From contig JAEZQV010000470.1 in NCBI GenBank assembly GCA_023441125.1, positions 1-10,986 of the forward strand: a stretch of 10,986 nucleotides of DNA, in the 5' to 3' direction. A program made the translations under genes and the position numbers. This document shows, in pieces, positions 1-6,172 of this stretch. Under the pieces are notes generated by a model. The model was given only the letters and a program-made list of their open reading frames with translations. It was not told where the DNA came from and did no database searches. Within the stretch, counting starts at the first letter, position 1, and the number at the start of each line of letters is the position of its first letter. The stretch is from Bacillota bacterium. Lineage in GTDB: Bacteria > Bacillota_C > Negativicutes > Sporomusales > Sporomusaceae.

Positions 1-15
1 GATCCAGAGACTAAC

Positions 16-51
16 CCGCTCTAAGAATCCCAAGTGGGAGTTAAAGAGCGG
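16..51 (+). other. Two-part inverted repeat in the thiolase leader
   Basis: An outer 7-bp stem (CCGCTCT at 16-22 with AGAGCGG at 45-51) encloses an inner 4-bp stem (TCCC at 28-31 with GGGA at 36-39, loop AAGT). The two are separated by a symmetric internal loop of five bases on each side. No T-run follows, so it does not look like an intrinsic terminator. It could be an RNA element in the leader of the thiolase gene, an operator, or the end of an upstream transcription unit. I recognise no known riboswitch class in it. Confidence 0.35.
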
Positions 52-106
52 TTAAGCAACGGAAAGTGATAAGAACTAATTTCAATAATTAGAAAGGGTG
101 TTGTAT

Positions 107-1288
107 ATGAGAGAGGTAGTTATTGCCGGCGCAGTTAGAACGCCGATTGGCAAGTTTTGCGGGACACTTGCCGGCGTGCCGGCCGAGCAACTGGGGCGGG
201 TGGCCATTGCCGCGGCGTTGGCAAGAAGCGGGATTAGCGGTGAACTGGTAGATGAAGTAATTATGGGTAATGTATTGCAGGCTGGCCGCGGCCAGGGAAC
301 TGCCCGGCAAGCGGCCATCTATGCCGGGATTCCGGATTCTGTGCCGGCGATGAACATCAATAATATTTGCGGTTCCGGCTTAAAAGCGGTAAATATTGCG
401 GCCGGACTGGTAGCAGCCGGTAATGCAGACATCATTGTCGCCGGCGGTATGGAAAACATGAGCGCAGCGCCTTATGTTCTCGATAAAGCCCGGTGGGGTT
501 ACCGGATGGGCAACGGGGAGTTAGTGGATACCATGGTGCATGATGCCTTAACCGATGCCTTTAATCACTACCATATGGGCATTACCGCCGAAAATGTTGC
601 AGAACAATATAGCATTTCCCGGGAAGAACAGGATGCTTTTGCCGCTGCCAGCCAGCAGAAAGCGGCAAAAGCCATTCAGGCAGGGCGCTTTATTGAAGAG
701 ATTGTCCCTGTAGAAGTGACTGCCGGCAAAAAAGAGAAGCTGCTATTTTCACAGGATGAGTTTCCGCGTCCGGGTGTTACCGCCGAAAGCCTGGCCGGGC
801 TACGGCCTGCCTTCAAAAAAGACGGGACGGTTACCGCGGCAAATGCTTCCGGCATCAACGACGGAGCTGCAGCGGTTATTGTGCTGGAAGCAAACAAAGC
901 CGAGGCGTTAGGGATTAAACCGATGGCTAAAATCATTGCGTGCGCATCGGCCGGCGTAGCGCCCGCGGTTATGGGCTTAGGACCGATCCATGCTACCCGG
1001 AAGGCGCTCAAACAAGCCAAGCTGACAATGGAGGAAATAGATTTGATTGAAGCCAATGAAGCTTTTGCCGCTCAGGCTTTGGCAGTCGGTAAAGAACTGC
1101 AATGGCGCCAGGAGCGAGTCAATGTAAACGGCGGGGCAATTGCCCTGGGACATCCGGTTGGGGCCAGCGGTACCAGAATTCTGGTTACGTTACTGCATGA
1201 AATGCAAAAACGGCAGGTTGATTTTGGACTGGCTACGCTTTGTGTCGGTGGCGGCATGGGCGTCGCGACAATTGTAAAAAGGATATGA
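107..1288 (+). CDS. Acetyl-CoA C-acetyltransferase (biosynthetic-type thiolase)
   Basis: Thiolase-superfamily enzyme of 393 residues, the usual size. It would catalyse the reversible condensation of two acetyl-CoA to acetoacetyl-CoA in the cytoplasm, feeding butyrate, PHB or ketone routes, or run in reverse. The N-terminus ([13 protein letters not shown]) is typical. The nucleophilic cysteine is Cys88 in [11 protein letters not shown]; the other family signatures follow in order: GGMENMS, NEAFAAQ, the GHPVGASG box with His349, and the C-terminal CVGGGMG box with the acid/base Cys379. All catalytic residues are present. ATG 107 is chosen because AGAAAGGG at 91-98 lies 8 bases upstream; an in-frame GTG at 98 would overlap that site. 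The stop codon overlaps a possible start of the next gene, so the two genes are probably co-transcribed. Substrate chain length cannot be read from the sequence; a longer-chain 3-ketoacyl-CoA thiolase is possible. Confidence 0.95.
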   Translation: MREVVIAGAVRTPIGKFCGTLAGVPAEQLGRVAIAAALARSGISGELVDEVIMGNVLQAGRGQGTARQAAIYAGIPDSVPAMNINNICGSGLKAVNIAAGLVAAGNADIIVAGGMENMSAAPYVLDKARWGYRMGNGELVDTMVHDALTDAFNHYHMGITAENVAEQYSISREEQDAFAAASQQKAAKAIQAGRFIEEIVPVEVTAGKKEKLLFSQDEFPRPGVTAESLAGLRPAFKKDGTVTAANASGINDGAAAVIVLEANKAEALGIKPMAKIIACASAGVAPAVMGLGPIHATRKALKQAKLTMEEIDLIEANEAFAAQALAVGKELQWRQERVNVNGGAIALGHPVGASGTRILVTLLHEMQKRQVDFGLATLCVGGGMGVATIVKRI

Positions 1289-1293
1289 GCGGC

Positions 1294-1770
1294 ATGAAAG
1301 CAAAATCAGTTGAGGATTCTAAAGTGTCCATGTTGGTGGTCATGATGCCGCAACATGCCAATCCGGCAGGAAATGTCCATGGCGGCGAGATTATGAAAAT
1401 CATGGATAATACGGCAGGGGTTGTGGCGCGACGGCATGCCCGCACTAATATTGTAACCGCCCGGGTCGATGAAATGGAATTTCATCAGCCTATCCGCGTT
1501 GGCGATGTAGTAACCTGTTTTGGTAAGTTAACCTTTGTCGGGCGGAGTTCCATGGAAATCTCAGTAACCGTTACTGTTGAGGATTTGTCAAAAGAGGAAC
1601 CGGCGTTAACCGCCTTAACTGCGTTTTTTACGCTTGTATCGCTGGATGCAAAGGGTCAGCCTCAACCGGTGCCGGCCCTGGAAACCAGCAACGAAGAAGA
1701 ACGTCATGCTTTTGAAGAAGGACAGCGGCGTTATCTGGCTTATCGAAAAAAACGGAAAAAATCTGATTAG
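1294..1770 (+). CDS. Acyl-CoA thioesterase, hotdog fold (YciA/BACH type)
   Basis: A 158-residue single-hotdog protein that would hydrolyse acyl-CoA to free acid and CoA in the cytoplasm. The family signature is clear near the N-terminus: Asn23, then NVHGGEIMKIMD (residues 27-38), with His29-Gly-Gly and Asp38 in the catalytic helix region. It is followed by strand motifs resembling the family (ARVDEMEFHQPIRVGDVV, and LTALTAFFTLVSLD). The C-terminal tail is highly charged (YRKKRKKSD). Two starts compete. ATG 1285 overlaps the thiolase TGA as ATGA, but the AAGGA at 1279-1283 is then only one base away. ATG 1294 leaves 10 bases after AAGGA and is preferred; the difference is three residues. Coupling to the thiolase suggests work on the same acyl-CoA pool, for example acetoacetyl-CoA or a short-chain product; the actual substrate is not readable. 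Confidence 0.9.
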   Translation: MKAKSVEDSKVSMLVVMMPQHANPAGNVHGGEIMKIMDNTAGVVARRHARTNIVTARVDEMEFHQPIRVGDVVTCFGKLTFVGRSSMEISVTVTVEDLSKEEPALTALTAFFTLVSLDAKGQPQPVPALETSNEEERHAFEEGQRRYLAYRKKRKKSD

Positions 1771-1776
1771 CAGAAG

Positions 1777-1962
1777 TTGTGTGTAATGGAGGCTGCGCTG
1801 CGAACCGTCTGCGAAGTGGCGACAGGCAAAGAATTAGCCAATGTTGAATTTACGGCCGCGCGTGGTTTAATTGACGTAAAAGAGGGGGAAGTCAGCTTGA
1901 CAGGGAGATGCGCTATTCGCAAGTCACATAAAAAACCGGCTGTGAAAGCGCTTATAGTTTAA
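1777..1962 (+). pseudogene. Remnant of [FeFe] hydrogenase large subunit
   Basis: This 61-codon open frame reads as two separate pieces of the H-cluster domain of [FeFe] hydrogenases joined together. The first (VMEAALRTVCEVATGKEL, then VEFTAARGLIDVKEGEVSL) matches what I recall of the segment that follows the conserved TGGVMEAALR motif. The second (IRKSHKKPAVKAL) matches the C-terminal R-K-S-H-E-N-P-A-V-K stretch. The region normally between them, which carries the CHGGCxxGGGQP cluster-binding motif, is missing, as are the whole N-terminal ferredoxin part and the extreme C-terminus. The frame has no Shine-Dalgarno before TTG 1777 or ATG 1786. It sits 6 bases after the thioesterase stop and ends just before a terminator, so it may still be transcribed by read-through. 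It cannot be a working hydrogenase. Assignment rests on motif memory, not a database search. Confidence 0.7.
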
Positions 1963-1967
1963 GGCAA

Positions 1968-2008
1968 AGCCAAAACTTTTCCACTGGAAGTTTTGGCTAT
2001 CTTTTTTT
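1968..2008 (+). terminator. Rho-independent terminator
   Basis: Perfect 11-bp stem AGCCAAAACTT (1968-1978) with AAGTTTTGGCT (1988-1998), a 9-base loop, then AT-C and seven T residues (2002-2008). It would end the thiolase/thioesterase transcript after the hydrogenase remnant. Confidence 0.85.
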
Positions 2009-2021
2009 ACCAGAAAATTCT

Positions 2022-2052
2022 TTGCAGATTCTATTTTCCATGCTAAAGAATC
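2022..2052 (+). promoter_or_regulatory. Possible promoter with overlapping inverted repeat
   Basis: TTGCAG (2022-2027) is followed 16 bases later by TAAAGA (2044-2049), preceded by TG (2041-2042, with C at 2043) as in an extended -10. The same TTGCAG and TGCTA elements appear at the acsB promoter. A 6-bp inverted repeat (GATTCT 2027-2032, AGAATC 2047-2052) overlaps both boxes and could be an operator. The boxes match consensus only partly. The transcript would carry a leader of roughly 170 bases before the next gene. Confidence 0.3.
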
Positions 2053-2230
2053 GAGGACAGGGGTGGTGTTTTAATTGCGGGAAAAGCACGTGCAGCCTGG
2101 CCTTGCTCCTGTTTCTTGCTGCAATAGTATCATGGCCTGATCCCATAACAAACTTGAATTTTACAGCAGGATTTTTGCCGTGCGTGTAGGAATAAGAATG
2201 ATGAATTAGTAACGGAAAGGAAGAATGTTT
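2053..2230. other. Non-coding leader/intergenic stretch
   Basis: Together with 2009-2052 this makes a gap of about 220 bases between the terminator and the QueG-like gene. It holds a CACGTG-centred 8-base palindrome (GCACGTGC, 2086-2093) and, at its end, the AAAGGA ribosome binding site (2216-2221). An open frame on the minus strand across it has no recognisable family signature and is not called. I see no known riboswitch. Confidence 0.4.
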
Positions 2231-3010
2231 ATGCGGCAATGGCTAGTTGCCTTAATCAAGGACTATGTGAACGGGTATGCGGCGCAAAGCGGCAGTAAAA
2301 GCCAATGGCAGGAGCCGCTGGTTGGTTTCGTGAATGCCGCTGATGAACGTTTTGCCGGCCTGAAGGCAAGCGTCAGTCCCACGCATGCGCTGCCTGCCGA
2401 CCTTTTGCCGAACGCGCGCACGGTAATCGCCTACTTTATCCCCTTTGTCGACTCGATCGTGCAGAGCAACATTGCGGGCGATGCCTGTTCATACGAGTGG
2501 GCGGTAGCCTATATCGAGACCAACCAGCTGATTTTTGACCTGAATACCTGTCTCAGTGAGCAGCTAAGCCGGCAAGGGTATGAAAGCCGCATTATTCCGG
2601 CGACCCACAATTTTGACGAAGTGAAGCTCATCAGTGACTGGTCGCACCGGCATATAGCCTATTTGGCCGGCCTGGGCAGTTTCGGGTTAAATAATATGCT
2701 GATTACGGAAAAAGGCTGCTGCGGCCGCGTTGGCAGTATCGTGACGAATGCCTTCATCGAGCCTACGCCGTGGTCAGGTCAGGAAAACTGCCTGTATAAG
2801 CATGGCGGGTTATGCCAAAAATGTATTGACCGGTGTCCGGAAAAGGCACTGACGGTGGCTGGCTTTGACCGCCAGAAGTGCTATTCGGCGAAATGTCTGG
2901 AAAATGCCAAAATGTACAGTGCTTTGGGCGTAGCCGACGCTTGCGGCAAATGCCTGGTCAATGTCCCCTGCTCCAGGTTTAATCCACGCCAAAAGCTGAA
3001 TAGACAATGA
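2231..3010 (+). CDS. QueG-like double [4Fe-4S] cluster protein (COG1600 type), function uncertain
   Basis: A 259-residue cytoplasmic protein resembling the epoxyqueuosine reductase family. The core is the segment WSHRHIAYLAGLGSFGLNN (from Trp137), corresponding to the AGLGxxGxN signature of QueG-like proteins, followed by GRVGSIVTNAFI. The C-terminal third is a two-cluster ferredoxin-like domain: Cys187, then Cys195-x2-Cys198-x3-Cys202-Pro, then Cys217, Cys222, Cys238-x2-Cys241-x5-Cys247. The second group does not have the classic CxxCxxCxxxCP spacing. The protein is shorter than typical QueG (about 310-380 residues) and no HEAT-like tail is present, so it is probably a paralogue rather than the queuosine enzyme. 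ATG 2231 is chosen because AAAGGA at 2216-2221 is 9 bases upstream; ATG 2225, in frame, leaves only 3. It is monocistronic, with a terminator directly after it. An electron-transfer role is inference. Confidence 0.75.
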   Translation: MRQWLVALIKDYVNGYAAQSGSKSQWQEPLVGFVNAADERFAGLKASVSPTHALPADLLPNARTVIAYFIPFVDSIVQSNIAGDACSYEWAVAYIETNQLIFDLNTCLSEQLSRQGYESRIIPATHNFDEVKLISDWSHRHIAYLAGLGSFGLNNMLITEKGCCGRVGSIVTNAFIEPTPWSGQENCLYKHGGLCQKCIDRCPEKALTVAGFDRQKCYSAKCLENAKMYSALGVADACGKCLVNVPCSRFNPRQKLNRQ

Positions 3011-3019
3011 CCGATGAGT

Positions 3020-3052
3020 AAACCTGAATCAGGTAACTGGTTCAGGTTTTTT
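3020..3052 (+). terminator. Rho-independent terminator
   Basis: A 9-bp stem AAACCTGAA (3020-3028) with TTCAGGTTT (3041-3049), a 12-base loop, and a run of six T (3047-3052) that starts in the stem. It lies 9 bases after the stop of the QueG-like gene and separates it from the molybdoenzyme operon. Confidence 0.8.
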
Positions 3053-3081
3053 CTAAGGTGTTTATCCTTACAGCCTGCTTG

Positions 3082-3110
3082 TGGACACCAGGCATATAAG
3101 CCGGTACAAT
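3082..3110 (+). promoter_or_regulatory. Sigma-A-type promoter of the DmsAB-like operon
   Basis: TGGACA (3082-3087) and TACAAT (3105-3110) are each one base from the TTGACA and TATAAT consensus and are separated by 17 bases. Transcription would begin near 3117, giving a leader of about 30 bases before ATG 3148. The -10 box overlaps the alternative in-frame ATG at 3109, which argues against that start. Confidence 0.65.
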
Positions 3111-3147
3111 GTCTACAGAGACAGAAACAGCAAAGAAAGGATGCGCC

Positions 3148-5424
3148 ATGAGCCAGAACATACCGGATGAAATACGGATTCCCACCAGTTGTATTCATAA
3201 TTGCAGCGGGCGCTGCTTTCTGCATGCCCATGTTAAAGACGGCGAACTTATCAGGCTGTCGCCCGGGGAACAAGGGCCGGACAGCCCGGATTTTCCCCAG
3301 ACCAGGCCGTGCCTTAAGGGGCTTGCCCAGCGGCACTGGCTGGATCATCCCGACCGGCTGCAATATCCCCTGAAACGGGTGGGGCAGCGTGGTCAGGGGC
3401 TGTTTGCCAGAATCAGCTGGGAGGAAGCCTGCGATATCATTGCGGCGCAAATGACCCGGATTAAGGAAAGGTACGGCAATGCCGCCATTTATTTAAACTA
3501 TGGCACCGGCGTTTACGGCCAAATCAGCCAGTCCTGGATTGCCGACAGCAGCCGGGGGGCGCTGCCGCGCTTTTTTAACCTGTTCGGCGGCTTTCTGGGC
3601 TATTATAATACTTACAGTGCAGCCTGTTACAGCGCGGCTGCTCCCTATACCTTCGGCGAGGTGGAAGGCCAGTCGCCGGATGACCTGCCTAATGCCCGAC
3701 TGATTGTATTGTTTGCCGATAATCCGGCCGAGACAAGAATGGGCGGGGCCAACATCCCGCATTATTTAAGCCTGGCTAAGGACCGGGGAGCAAAGATTAT
3801 TGTTGTTGATCCGCGGCACAGCGATACGGCGGCCACTCTGGCCGATGCGTGGATTCCGGTCAAACCCACCACCGACAATGCGCTGATTGCGGCGCTTGCT
3901 TATGTACTTATCAGCGAAAATCTGGTTGATCAGGCATTCCTCGATCAATATTGTCTTGGTTTTGATGAAAGGCACATGCCGGCAGGTATTCCAGCCGGTC
4001 AGTCTTTCAAAAGCTACATTATAGGCCTGAGTGAGGACAAAACCGCCAAAACGCCGGCCTGGGCCGAAGCCATTACCGGGGTGCCGCAGGCCGGTATAAT
4101 CAGTCTGGCCCGCGAGATTGGCTTGACCAAACCCTGCGCCCTTATCCAGGGGCTTGGCTGGCAACGGCATGCTTACGGTGAACAGCCGGTAAGAGCGCTG
4201 CCGGTGCTGGCGGCTATGACCGGCAACATCGGCATACCGGGCGGTGGGCCGGGGCTGCGGCCGGGCGGGCACAAAGTGCCGATGGGCTGGATGCCGGCCG
4301 GGACAAACCCGGTTGCTGCCCAAATCTCCTGCTTTACCTGGACAGAAGCCATTCAGCGCGGTCAGGAAATGACGGCTGCCGACGGGATAAGGGGTGCCGA
4401 ACGCTTACCGGCCAATATTAAGATGATCTGGAATTATGCATCCAACACGCTGATTAATCAGCATGCCGACATTAAGGCCACAGCCAAAATTCTGGCGGAC
4501 GAGCAGCAGTGCGAATTTATTGTCGTCCACGACTTATTTATGACCCCCAGCGCTAAATTTGCCGATATTGTGCTGCCTGATGTCAGCCATTTTGAACGGG
4601 AGGACATTGTTACCTTCTCGTCGGGAATTGCCTATGCCATTTACCACCAGAAAGTCCGCGAGCCAATGTACGAATGCCGCAGTGTCTACGATGTATGCAG
4701 TGCACTGGCTGCCCGGCTAGGCTTTGGTGAAGCCTATACAGACGGGAAGAGCGAACAGGAATGGCTGCGGGAATGTGTCCGGGTAGCGCGGCAGCAGGAT
4801 GCACAGTTTCCTGCATTTGAGGAATTCCGCAAGAACGGCATCTATAAAATAAAGCCTGCCAGGCCAATTATTGCTTATGAACGGCAAATCCGGGACGTGG
4901 CGGCCAACCCGTTTGCCACCCCCTCCGGCAAGATTGAGATTTTTTCTCCGCGGCTCTGGGAACTGAGTAATCCGGTTATTCCGGCTATTCCCAAGTACCT
5001 GCCTGCCTGGGAGGGGCCGGCAGATCCAATGACAAGCAGGTTTCCCCTGCAGTGTATTGGTTATCATTCCAAACGCCGGGTGCATTCCACGTTTGAGAAT
5101 ATTGCCGTGCTGGAGGAAGCCGTCCCGCAGGAAATGTGGCTGAATTCCGCGGATGCCGGAGCGCGGGGGCTGCGTAGCGGCGATAAAGCCAGGGTCTTTA
5201 ACGACCGGGGGGAAGCGGTAATTACCGTCAAAGTAACACCACGCATCAGAGCCGGCGTGGTTGCCGTACCCCAGGGAGCCTGGTGGACGCCGGATGCCGG
5301 GGGAATAGACCGGCGCGGTGCTATCAACACGCTGACCAAATACCAGCCAACACCACTGGCCTTCGGCAATCCCCAGCATACCAATCTGGTGGAAGTGGCC
5401 AAGTGGGAGGAGGATACGCAATGA
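3148..5424 (+). CDS. Molybdopterin oxidoreductase, DmsA-like catalytic subunit, no Tat signal
   Basis: A 758-residue bis-MGD molybdoenzyme of the DMSO reductase family. An N-terminal [4Fe-4S] site is formed by Cys15-x3-Cys19-x3-Cys23 and Cys55 (in RPCLKG). The stretch YYNTYSAACYSAAAPYTFG aligns by memory with the DmsA region GDYSSAQ that holds the serine Mo ligand; Ser157 is the candidate. Next come DDLPNARLIVLFADNPAETR and PGGGPGLRPGG, and the C-terminal MGD-binding domain with SKRRVHSTFENI and PQGAWWTPDAGG. E. coli DmsA carries a twin-arginine signal; here the iron-sulfur motif begins 15 residues from the start and no RR motif is present, so the enzyme should stay in the cytoplasm. ATG 3148 follows AAAGGA (3136-3141) by 6 bases. 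The stop overlaps the start of the electron-transfer subunit gene. The substrate (sulfoxide, N-oxide, thiosulfate or other) is not readable. Confidence 0.88.
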   Translation: MSQNIPDEIRIPTSCIHNCSGRCFLHAHVKDGELIRLSPGEQGPDSPDFPQTRPCLKGLAQRHWLDHPDRLQYPLKRVGQRGQGLFARISWEEACDIIAAQMTRIKERYGNAAIYLNYGTGVYGQISQSWIADSSRGALPRFFNLFGGFLGYYNTYSAACYSAAAPYTFGEVEGQSPDDLPNARLIVLFADNPAETRMGGANIPHYLSLAKDRGAKIIVVDPRHSDTAATLADAWIPVKPTTDNALIAALAYVLISENLVDQAFLDQYCLGFDERHMPAGIPAGQSFKSYIIGLSEDKTAKTPAWAEAITGVPQAGIISLAREIGLTKPCALIQGLGWQRHAYGEQPVRALPVLAAMTGNIGIPGGGPGLRPGGHKVPMGWMPAGTNPVAAQISCFTWTEAIQRGQEMTAADGIRGAERLPANIKMIWNYASNTLINQHADIKATAKILADEQQCEFIVVHDLFMTPSAKFADIVLPDVSHFEREDIVTFSSGIAYAIYHQKVREPMYECRSVYDVCSALAARLGFGEAYTDGKSEQEWLRECVRVARQQDAQFPAFEEFRKNGIYKIKPARPIIAYERQIRDVAANPFATPSGKIEIFSPRLWELSNPVIPAIPKYLPAWEGPADPMTSRFPLQCIGYHSKRRVHSTFENIAVLEEAVPQEMWLNSADAGARGLRSGDKARVFNDRGEAVITVKVTPRIRAGVVAVPQGAWWTPDAGGIDRRGAINTLTKYQPTPLAFGNPQHTNLVEVAKWEEDTQ

Positions 5425-6005
5425 ACGGCCAAATCGGCTTTTATTTTCGCCAGGACCGGTGCATTGGCTGCGCAACCTGCCAGATCGCCTGCCGGGAGAA
5501 AAATCAGCTGCCGCCGGGAACATGGTTCCGTACCGTGCATGAATTTGCCGGCGGCGGCTACCGGCAAACCGGCCAGGGAGTTGACAATGACGTGTACGCC
5601 TATTGGTTGTCGTTAGCCTGCAATCACTGCGGCAAACCGCTTTGCGTCGCCAGCTGTCCGGCCGGCGCCATTACTAAACAGCCGGAAAATGGAATTGTAG
5701 CTATCAATCCCGCGCCATGCACCGGCTGCCGCCGGTGTATGGCGGCTTGTCCCTATGGAGCGCTGCAATATGACCCTGCGGTGCAGAAAGTAATCAAGTG
5801 CGACTTTTGCGCCGAGCTTCTTACACGGGGGGAACAGCCTGCCTGTGTAAGTGCCTGTCCGATGCGCGCTTTGCAACAGGGGCAGTTGGCGGAGTTGCAA
5901 AAGCAGCATGGCGAATCAGCCCAAATACCGGGAAGGCCTCAGCCTGACACCACTAAGCCTTCCTTGGTAATTACGCCCCACAAGTCCGCGCGAAGTATTG
6001 AATGA
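5421..6005 (+). CDS. DmsB-like four-[4Fe-4S] electron-transfer subunit
   Basis: A 194-residue ferredoxin-like subunit that would carry electrons to or from the preceding molybdoenzyme. It has the four cysteine groups of DmsB/NrfC-type proteins: Cys14-x2-Cys17-x2-Cys20-x3-Cys24; Cys67-x2-Cys70-x4-Cys75-x3-Cys79-Pro; Cys100-x2-Cys103-x2-Cys106-x3-Cys110-Pro; and Cys127-x2-Cys130-x11-Cys142-x3-Cys146-Pro. All 16 ligands are present. The tail after residue 150 is polar and has no membrane segment. ATG 5421 overlaps the TGA of the catalytic subunit gene (ATGA) and is preceded by GGGAGGAGG at 5405-5413, so translation is coupled. No DmsC-like anchor and no TorD/DmsD-like chaperone follows; the next gene is acsB under its own promoter. 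The electron partner is therefore probably soluble. Confidence 0.9.
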   Translation: MNGQIGFYFRQDRCIGCATCQIACREKNQLPPGTWFRTVHEFAGGGYRQTGQGVDNDVYAYWLSLACNHCGKPLCVASCPAGAITKQPENGIVAINPAPCTGCRRCMAACPYGALQYDPAVQKVIKCDFCAELLTRGEQPACVSACPMRALQQGQLAELQKQHGESAQIPGRPQPDTTKPSLVITPHKSARSIE

Positions 6006-6084
6006 GAAAAGTTTGGCCGTCAGACAAGGGCATATCTAAAGATAATCTTTATTGGCTAATATAAACATTCATTATTTTCTAGGA
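6006..6084. other. Intergenic stretch upstream of acsB promoter
   Basis: A/T-rich non-coding DNA after the DmsB-like gene. It contains a dyad, TAAAGAT-A-ATCTTTA (6037-6051), which has a one-base centre and so is a protein-binding type of palindrome rather than a hairpin. No convincing intrinsic terminator is visible after the DmsB-like gene, so read-through into acsB is possible. Confidence 0.35.
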
Positions 6085-6105
6085 ATTCCTGATTTTTGCA
6101 GGAAT
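6085..6105. promoter_or_regulatory. Inverted repeat over the acsB -35 box (candidate operator)
   Basis: ATTCCTG (6085-6091) and CAGGAAT (6099-6105) form a perfect 7-bp inverted repeat with a 7-base spacer. The right arm overlaps the -35 hexamer. GGAAT recurs at 6082, 6101 and 6112. The position suits a repressor site; the regulator is unknown. Confidence 0.45.
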
Positions 6106-6124
6106 ATGCCGGGAATGCTAGAAT
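6096..6124 (+). promoter_or_regulatory. acsB promoter with extended -10
   Basis: TTGCAG (6096-6101), a 17-base spacer, and TAGAAT (6119-6124) preceded directly by TGC, an extended -10. The start of transcription would be near 6131, leaving a leader of about 42 bases that ends in the strong ribosome binding site GAAGGAGG (6158-6165). Confidence 0.65.
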
Positions 6125-6172
6125 AGTAAGAGAATGTAAAAAAAATAACGTACTCCTGAAGGAGGCATGCTC

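Noticed and set aside
1..55. Possible 3' ends of an upstream gene (open frames ending at 24 or 55)
   Set aside because: Too few codons to recognise and more than one frame possible; the same bases form an inverted repeat, so no call is made.
98..106. GTG start for the thiolase, three codons earlier
   Set aside because: It lies at the end of the AGAAAGGG ribosome binding site; ATG 107 has proper spacing and gives the normal family N-terminus.
1997..2239. Minus-strand 80-codon open frame in the intergenic region
   Set aside because: Its end overlaps the terminator and its start overlaps the QueG-like gene start; no family signature.
3109..3147. Upstream ATG for the DmsA-like gene, adding 13 residues
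   Set aside because: It overlaps the -10 box of a good promoter and lacks a ribosome binding site; the extra residues add no Tat signal.
5283..5420. Upstream in-frame extension of the DmsB-like gene
   Set aside because: It lies wholly inside the catalytic subunit gene; ATG 5421 has a strong GGGAGGAGG site and the standard family start.
4717..5523. 268-codon minus-strand open frame
   Set aside because: Antisense to clear molybdoenzyme coding sequence, with no family motif and low-complexity composition; a shadow frame.
6037..6051. TAAAGAT-A-ATCTTTA palindrome as a terminator for the DmsB-like gene
   Set aside because: A one-base centre cannot form a stable hairpin loop, and no T-run follows.
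6153..6164. CTCC/GGAG mini-hairpin hiding the acsB ribosome binding site
   Set aside because: Only four pairs with a four-base loop; any GGAGG region gives such pairings by chance.
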